Of a DNA stretch of 25,453 nt, positions 22,801-25,453 are shown piece after piece. The stretch's first letter is position 1. Every line of letters starts with the position of its first letter. Under the pieces are notes generated by a model, which was given only the letters and a program-made list of their open reading frames with translations, was not told where the DNA came from and made no database searches. The position numbers were made by a program, and so were the translations under genes. The stretch lies in IMG/VR virus record IMGVR_UViG_3300034407_001456, positions 1 to 25,453 of that record, one strand, 5' to 3'. Source of the stretch: a virus.

Positions 22801-23072
22801 GAACCTGAAACTATACCACTTGGTATATTACTAATCTCTGGATAATCTATTTGTGATGAACCAGATACTAAACCAGGTATATCTATACCACCAGTTTTGA
22901 TTCTTTCATCAAATGAAGATGAATCAGCTGTATAATCAGCTTGGTTAACAGTATTATTAATAAGGGTTTCGTTAAACGCTCTTACATCATCAGCACCAAT
23001 CTCACCTGAATTGTTATTCAAGTAGGTATTGTTACTTTCAATTATTAATTGTTGTTTAGTTAAATCTGCCAT
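19809..23072 (-). CDS. Large tail fibre/virion appendage protein (1087 aa)
   Basis: A 1087-residue fibre-like protein. The N-terminus (LTKQQLIIESNNTYLNNNSG, then IGADDVRAFNETLI) matches a start I know from phage fibre and appendage proteins, probably the virion-attachment end. LVSGSSQIDYP and GIVSGSSQIDLS repeats follow (about 67-95), then a capsid-decoration-like domain (about 150-300, VNKSGVDLLEANYQVVQILG) and a long beta-helix-like Ser/Thr/Gly/Asn-rich shaft. Residues about 830-930 contain tandem copies of a 43-residue unit (NTxISGS...EATQxxAxExVIxPxIES...TxTIGS; 129-base period around 20311-20580). The C-terminal ~110 residues are a small beta domain with EVTLMVKQPSVGFGNLNFVT, similar to the end of the 478-residue fibre. 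No S74 peptidase-like chaperone is seen. It sits three bases after the Cys-rich protein gene, with which it is probably co-transcribed. Confidence 0.68.
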   Translation of the reverse strand: MADLTKQQLIIESNNTYLNNNSGEIGADDVRAFNETLINNTVNQADYTADSSSFDERIKTGGIDIPGLVSGSSQIDYPEISNIPSGIVSGSSQIDLSLATGVATSALTASRLEGNAEQVSHVDFLVGGDTAIEQRMSWNDTDGTLNLGLKGGNVTLQVGQELVTRTVNKSGVDLLEANYQVVQILGAQGNRLSVELASADGVDAQSTLGVVTETILINQEGFVTTNGIVRGIDTRGPGVEDWQDGDPLYLSDTTPGGLTNIKPTAPSQLVKVGFVITSAPNGSLYVKVEVGTALTELYDVTITSASNGDVLKYNSGLDLWENVPSADITGSFATLGSNTFTGGQTIQNNDGLVLQNNGGTGDVIITPGPDYITKFDSSTLTGIEIYGGNTLSSSFGSVGNITGGYGVQAKLGPANNLRLGHGDSYSSFLSNGAIGEVRLRGDKITMQGSSSVDSGVSLTINGDVSASVFTGSFVGDGSGLTLDSNIAYTNVSNTFTQAQTINGVTTINDETTDSNFKIFTVQKNNNDILTLFNSSSANNNEGELTLKGGLNVISEQGQNKIFVEDAGGNSAIIGTDSIGIKGASDSIPFTQLTAGGVWGRSLDSDNNDTALWISGTPTKINNYGYQLQSKYNDTVGVYTARGPQFGGTLAQPMFYQYISSSAEYLAGDATIHFGTTITGDEGFRTFPSILAGTTPMDIFNSNGRKFKIEAGGLESLGQPAIQMFGFIEVSGELFANSLQSEPANADTPSLFVTDAIQPRLIVNSQNGAIAEGWNIQLNGEIDVPSGNISLSGANQVINNPNGLVEAGEVATPALLVDTIQVNNATVITLSNNTIISGSLTLMPNVPIEATQVQANESVISPFIESQTGTFTIGSNTVISGSVDVVAGVPVVATQFEAREAVITPIIESTTGTVTIGSNTIRLQANGGILQLSGSNVAIESPQPVSFNAGLTVNGATNFNTAVYKNRQEASAANVNLTNETDNFVITLINGTTTNVAMQDLVGNNLNREVTLMVKQPSVGFGNLNFVTGSYGDPYNVMYAAGQSPYTASQAADAVDTITLKSVGSTYDGTNYPIIVTGVYLDISGDLV
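20311..20580. repeat. Tandem 129-base coding repeat in the 1087-residue fibre gene
   Basis: Blocks beginning GAACCACTAAT at 20431 and 20560 (plus strand) are 129 bases apart, and a further partial copy lies at about 20311-20430. In protein terms a 43-residue unit is repeated in frame with conserved NTxISGS, EATQ/VATQ and TGTxTIGS segments. Divergence between copies shows that the repeat is not recent. Confidence 0.65.
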
Positions 23073-23075
23073 GGC

Positions 23076-23327
23076 TTATTCTCGTATTGTTATATCGAAT
23101 GCGTTAGAAAATGCAGAAGAGAAAGCTCCTCTATGTGTAGGTTGTGGATAAGCTATCTGTCCTATCCCTTGATTTTGTAAGTACCCATCGCAACATTTAG
23201 TTGAATATGTATTAGATTTAGCACACAAACACCCTTGACGTGAGTTTTTTGGAGATGATAATCCAAGAGTTGGTCCAATATATAGACCTGTAGCTCTTTT
23301 TTTTCTTAATCTTCGCGAATATGACAT
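23076..23327 (-). CDS. Small Cys-rich virion-associated protein (83 aa)
   Basis: An 83-residue protein with a basic N-terminus (MSYSRRLRKKRATG) and a cysteine cluster CLCAKSNTYSTKCCDGYLQN (CxC and CC) followed by QGIGQI. This CLC...TYSxxCCDGxxxxQGIG pattern is one I recall from small proteins next to fibre genes in marine and Bacteroidota phages, without a known function. The four clustered Cys could bind a metal or form disulfides on the virion. The start (ATG at 23327) lies 11 bases after a copy of the promoter-like element, and the stop is three bases before the large fibre gene, so it may be an attachment or assembly partner of that fibre. Confidence 0.62.
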   Translation of the reverse strand: MSYSRRLRKKRATGLYIGPTLGLSSPKNSRQGCLCAKSNTYSTKCCDGYLQNQGIGQIAYPQPTHRGAFSSAFSNAFDITIRE

Positions 23328-23338
23328 CGATATCTTTT

Positions 23339-23352
23339 TAAACCTATAACAA
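23339..23352 (-). promoter_or_regulatory. Recurring intergenic element, copy 1 (upstream of Cys-rich and fibre genes)
   Basis: On the minus strand it reads TTGTTATAGGTTTA followed by AAAA, preceded by GGA as in copy 3. It occupies the 27-base gap after the tail chaperone frame, next to the start codon of the Cys-rich gene. Candidate promoter. Confidence 0.48.
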
Positions 23353-23354
23353 TC

Positions 23355-23669
23355 CTATTGTGATTTATATTTGTTCATATTCTCTCTGTGCATCAGATGT
23401 TCCATAGTTGCTTTATCACTAAGATAAGCTAGATACAACAAACATTCTTCTAAAGGTTTCTCTGTTACCTTATTGAATTTTAGGATATCTCCTTCTGCAA
23501 GTTGGACAATTGTTGAATAACTTCCCCACTTTCTTCCAAAATTGATTTGATGTTGGGTGACATCTCCTCCTTCTTCAAAGAGTTCAGGGTACCTTTCACT
23601 AAGTCCTTGTATAAACGAATGAAGAAAAAAAAACAACCAAAGTGAAAATCCATTCCCACTTCCCACCAC
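23355..23669 (-). CDS. Second tail assembly chaperone domain, reached by -1 frameshift
   Basis: This open frame lies one base behind the upstream chaperone gene and overlaps its last ~140 bases. The residues after the slippery run (LHSFIQGLSERYPELF, then NFGRKWGSYSTIVQLAEGD, ILKFNKVTEKPLEECLLYLA and a basic end) match a recurring pattern of the C-terminal tail chaperone domain in Bacteroidota siphophages. The frame is open up to an ATG at 23669, but entry is most likely by -1 slippage at T-TTT-TTT (23633-23627), giving a fusion of about 258 residues that starts at 24130. This is the G/GT arrangement known from lambda-like phages. The GT-type product would bind the tape measure and recruit tube subunits. 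Confidence 0.75.
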   Translation of the reverse strand: MVGSGNGFSLWLFFFLHSFIQGLSERYPELFEEGGDVTQHQINFGRKWGSYSTIVQLAEGDILKFNKVTEKPLEECLLYLAYLSDKATMEHLMHRENMNKYKSQ

Positions 23670-24130
23670 TTATCATCATCCCATGGTTCTGCTCCTTTAT
23701 ACTTTTCTATCTCGTATAAAGCACCACGTTTCTTTTTAATAGGTCTGTATAAGATAGATAAGATACTCGGCCAATCATCATTCAATTGTATATTATCGAA
23801 TCTTGATATATCCAAGTAAGCACCATATGGCATTGCAGATAAGTTTGGTTCAAATCCATACTCAACATCACCAATCTTTATTGTTCTTTGTAACTCATAA
23901 TCAGTCTTTCCTAACAACTTAGTTAAATCTTTTCTGATGTTTGATATGATATCACTATCTAACTCTTTCGTCATATCAGGCGTTAGCCCTGTAAGGTTAA
24001 ATACTAAGTAAGCATCTTGTGCAACTGTATCACCTTCATTAGCTTCTAAATCTCTTTGTAAATTAACGTATTGCTTTAAGTTAATTGCTGAGAAATCATT
24101 TGGTACTTTAATCTCTATCTGTTTACTCAT
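23480..24130 (-). CDS. Tail assembly chaperone (zero-frame product)
   Basis: A 216-residue protein that I take as the shorter (G-type) chaperone used during tail assembly and absent from the finished virion. The pattern INLKQYVNLQRDLEANEGD near the N-terminus, then WPSILSILYRPIKKKRGALY, EIEKYKGAEPWDDDKWWEVG and FFFFIRLYKDLVKGTLNSLK with a charged tail, is what I know from chaperones next to the tail genes of Bacteroidota phages. The codons TGT-TTT-TTT-TTC-TTC (around 23624-23635) form a nine-T slippery run where about 1 in some ribosomes would shift to -1. The ATG overlaps the preceding gene by eight bases (ATGAGTAA). Its distance from the tape measure gene, about 19 kb, is unusual. Confidence 0.72.
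   Translation of the reverse strand: MSKQIEIKVPNDFSAINLKQYVNLQRDLEANEGDTVAQDAYLVFNLTGLTPDMTKELDSDIISNIRKDLTKLLGKTDYELQRTIKIGDVEYGFEPNLSAMPYGAYLDISRFDNIQLNDDWPSILSILYRPIKKKRGALYEIEKYKGAEPWDDDKWWEVGMDFHFGCFFFFIRLYKDLVKGTLNSLKKEEMSPNIKSILEESGEVIQQLSNLQKEIS
23624..23633 (-). promoter_or_regulatory. Slippery site for -1 frameshift in the chaperone gene
   Basis: Nine T on the minus strand (23633-23625) followed by C. In the zero frame this gives two overlapping heptamers of the X-XXY-YYZ type, T-TTT-TTT (23633-23627) and T-TTT-TTC (23630-23624). A slip of -1 joins the two chaperone domains. I see no strong stimulatory hairpin downstream. Confidence 0.7.
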
Positions 24131-24383
24131 GTGTTATATCTATTATATTATCCTTATCGTTTTGTATATTTGTTATTTGAATGTTCTGATGTCCAATGTG
24201 TGATTTCAATTGAAGTATCTCACCTCTTAACTTTGTTACCTCAGCATTCTTTAACTTCATCTCTGCTTGATTATTCTCTATATCATCACGTAACTTTGTT
24301 ACGTACTTCGATAATAAAGTGATATCAGCATATAGTTCTTGCTTGTTTTTATTTGCAAACTCTTCTGGTATTATTTCTGCCAT
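24123..24383 (-). CDS. Small coiled-coil protein (86 aa)
   Basis: An 86-residue protein, almost entirely a predicted coiled coil (KYVTKLRDDIENNQAEMKLK, VTKLRGEILQLKSHI) with a short acidic N-terminus (MAEIIPEEF). The ATG overlaps the terminase stop codon (TAATG) and the end overlaps the chaperone start by eight bases, so the three are translationally coupled. It is not recognisable as a small terminase subunit, since no DNA-binding helix-turn-helix is seen. A role in packaging or tail assembly is open. Confidence 0.68.
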   Translation of the reverse strand: MAEIIPEEFANKNKQELYADITLLSKYVTKLRDDIENNQAEMKLKNAEVTKLRGEILQLKSHIGHQNIQITNIQNDKDNIIDITHE

Positions 24384-25453
24384 TACTTAAATGTTAGTGT
24401 ATATTTTCCTTTGTTCTGTTGTTTGATACTCAATCTCATCATTGCCACATAACGAGCTGCATCTATTAAGTGGTCTAATCCACCTTCTGGTTTATCTAAA
24501 ACGTATCCGTATTTATCGGTTGCCCATTGATAAGAGTATAGTTCATTGATAAGGTTCTGTGATTTCTTATCTACACATATACCATAGTTCTGTAATACAC
24601 CTATACCAAACTTAATTGAATCAGGTCCTTTCTTCACTGCTTTAGCATTGAACCCACTTCTGTATATCTCTTCTATTAACCTTGGGTCTGCTGAATCACA
24701 CCAGATTTCATCAGTCCTACCTATATTAAGTTGTTCTAACTTCTTAACTATATCATTAGTTACAAGACCTGTATCATACATCAGTTCTCTAAGGTATAAC
24801 ATATCTCCCTGTCTGTGTACTGCTACCAACGTTGTAGGGTCATTAGCAAAACCAAAGTCCATTCCAAATCCAATTAACTCAGTTATAGGCATTTCATCTA
24901 ATATCTGAAAGTTAAAGATTGCTTTATCATTCGGTGCATATTCACCTTTACCATAGATTGTCCAATACTTGGGGTTCTTATGTTGTAAATCCTCAATAGC
25001 TTTAACCATCTCCACCGGCAAGTATGGATTATCTTTGTAGGTTGTTACAAACCTATCACAATCTTCCATCTGTCTTAACCAATGGTAGGGTGAGATGGTG
25101 GGGTTAAAAGCTAATATAATGGGACCTGAACAACGAATAGATAGTTGGAAGTATGATTCTTCATCTACTTCAGATGCTTCATCTACAAAGAGTATGTCCG
25201 ATTTTACTCCACGTAGTTTCTCCGGGTCATCTGTATTTAAGAATGAAACTATACTACCATTACTAAACTTATAGTATCTCTCTGATTGGTTAAATGCTTC
25301 TTCACTAAAGATACCAATGTTTAATAAGATATCTTTGAAATCTTTCATTACAGTACGTTTTAAAGATGGTACTGTTTTCCTTACTACGGTAATATCTTGT
25401 TTCTCTTGTATAGCTCTTACAATCAACCATTGGAGGATTGCGTATGTCTTGCC
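24383..25453 (-). CDS. terL: Terminase large subunit (N-terminus beyond window edge)
   Basis: DNA-packaging motor: an ATPase that pumps DNA through the portal and a nuclease that cuts concatemers. The gene is cut by the right edge. The frame runs to 25453 and starts in mid-motif with GKTYAILQWL, the end of the Walker A loop, so the TTG at 25426 is not the start. Within the visible ~356 residues are the Walker B box ILFVDEASEVDEE, the coupling motif ILAFNPT, and the RNase H-like nuclease with its acidic residues in GFGMDFGFANDPTTLVAV, EIWCDSADPRLIEEIY and GGLDHLIDAARYVAM. The family is clear. Missing are the first ~40-60 residues. The last codon overlaps the coiled-coil gene. The packaging type (cos, pac or other) cannot be judged from this. 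Confidence 0.93.
   Translation of the reverse strand, partial: GKTYAILQWLIVRAIQEKQDITVVRKTVPSLKRTVMKDFKDILLNIGIFSEEAFNQSERYYKFSNGSIVSFLNTDDPEKLRGVKSDILFVDEASEVDEESYFQLSIRCSGPIILAFNPTISPYHWLRQMEDCDRFVTTYKDNPYLPVEMVKAIEDLQHKNPKYWTIYGKGEYAPNDKAIFNFQILDEMPITELIGFGMDFGFANDPTTLVAVHRQGDMLYLRELMYDTGLVTNDIVKKLEQLNIGRTDEIWCDSADPRLIEEIYRSGFNAKAVKKGPDSIKFGIGVLQNYGICVDKKSQNLINELYSYQWATDKYGYVLDKPEGGLDHLIDAARYVAMMRLSIKQQNKGKYTLTFK

Noticed and set aside
25424-25426. TTG at 25426 as the terminase start
   Set aside because: The frame continues to the window edge with GKTYAILQWL, the end of a Walker A motif, so the gene is cut by the edge rather than starting here.
1-25453. tRNA genes, integrase, attachment sites, reverse transcriptase/diversity-generating element
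   Set aside because: I looked for cloverleaf-like arrangements, integrase or RT signatures and template/variable repeats near the adhesin and saw none.

Overview
This window is a piece of a tailed, double-stranded DNA bacteriophage genome. It is AT-rich (roughly one third G+C by eye) and most of it is a single leftward (minus-strand) virion-structure region. A partial large terminase lies at the right edge. A portal, a major capsid candidate, a capsid protease, a tail tube candidate, tail assembly chaperones and a short tape measure make it a siphovirus-like (long non-contractile tail) phage. No sheath gene is visible. The host is probably a member of the Bacteroidota. The tail tube, DUF6712-like connector, hub and chaperone proteins look like families I know from phages of that phylum. 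Start codons usually follow A-rich leaders instead of Shine-Dalgarno sites, and one rightward promoter fits the TTG-N20-TAnnTTT pattern of that phylum. This is inference; no database search was possible.

Layout, left to right. Positions 1-1000 hold four small rightward genes of unknown function. Two of them sit behind a duplicated promoter/operator-like leader. A strong terminator follows at 1031-1069. At 1110-1553 is a free-standing GIY-YIG/NUMOD endonuclease gene that meets the end of the leftward region tail to tail. Read in the direction of transcription from the right edge, the leftward region is: large terminase; a coiled-coil protein; a tail assembly chaperone pair joined by an apparent -1 frameshift; a Cys-rich protein; a 1087-residue fibre-like protein; an acidic scaffold candidate; the major capsid protein; the tail tube protein; a beta-rich virion protein; the portal; a head-tail connector; a neck/tail terminator-like protein with a possible second frameshift site; a 478-residue fibre-like protein; a 1150-residue glycine-rich adhesin; an HK97 gp10-like protein; a distal-tail-like protein; a tail hub split by an in-frame UAA; a micro-gene; the tape measure; an XkdF-like capsid protease; and two small proteins.

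Genes in this region are mostly 0-20 bases apart or overlap. They are punctuated by terminator hairpins after the capsid and tail tube genes and by a recurring intergenic element (TTGTTATA-NN-TTA, five copies) that looks like a phage promoter. The virion proteins supply packaging (terminase, portal), head assembly (scaffold, capsid protein, protease), the head-tail joint, tail assembly (chaperones, tube, tape measure, hub) and host recognition (Gly-rich, LamG-like and Ser/Thr/Gly-rich fibres). The small terminase, lysis and replication genes are not seen and presumably lie outside the window.

The most interesting points are two candidate programmed -1 frameshift sites, a hub gene split by an in-frame stop directly after what looks like an inserted decoration module, the shared intergenic element, and an unusual gene order in which capsid protein, portal and protease are far apart.
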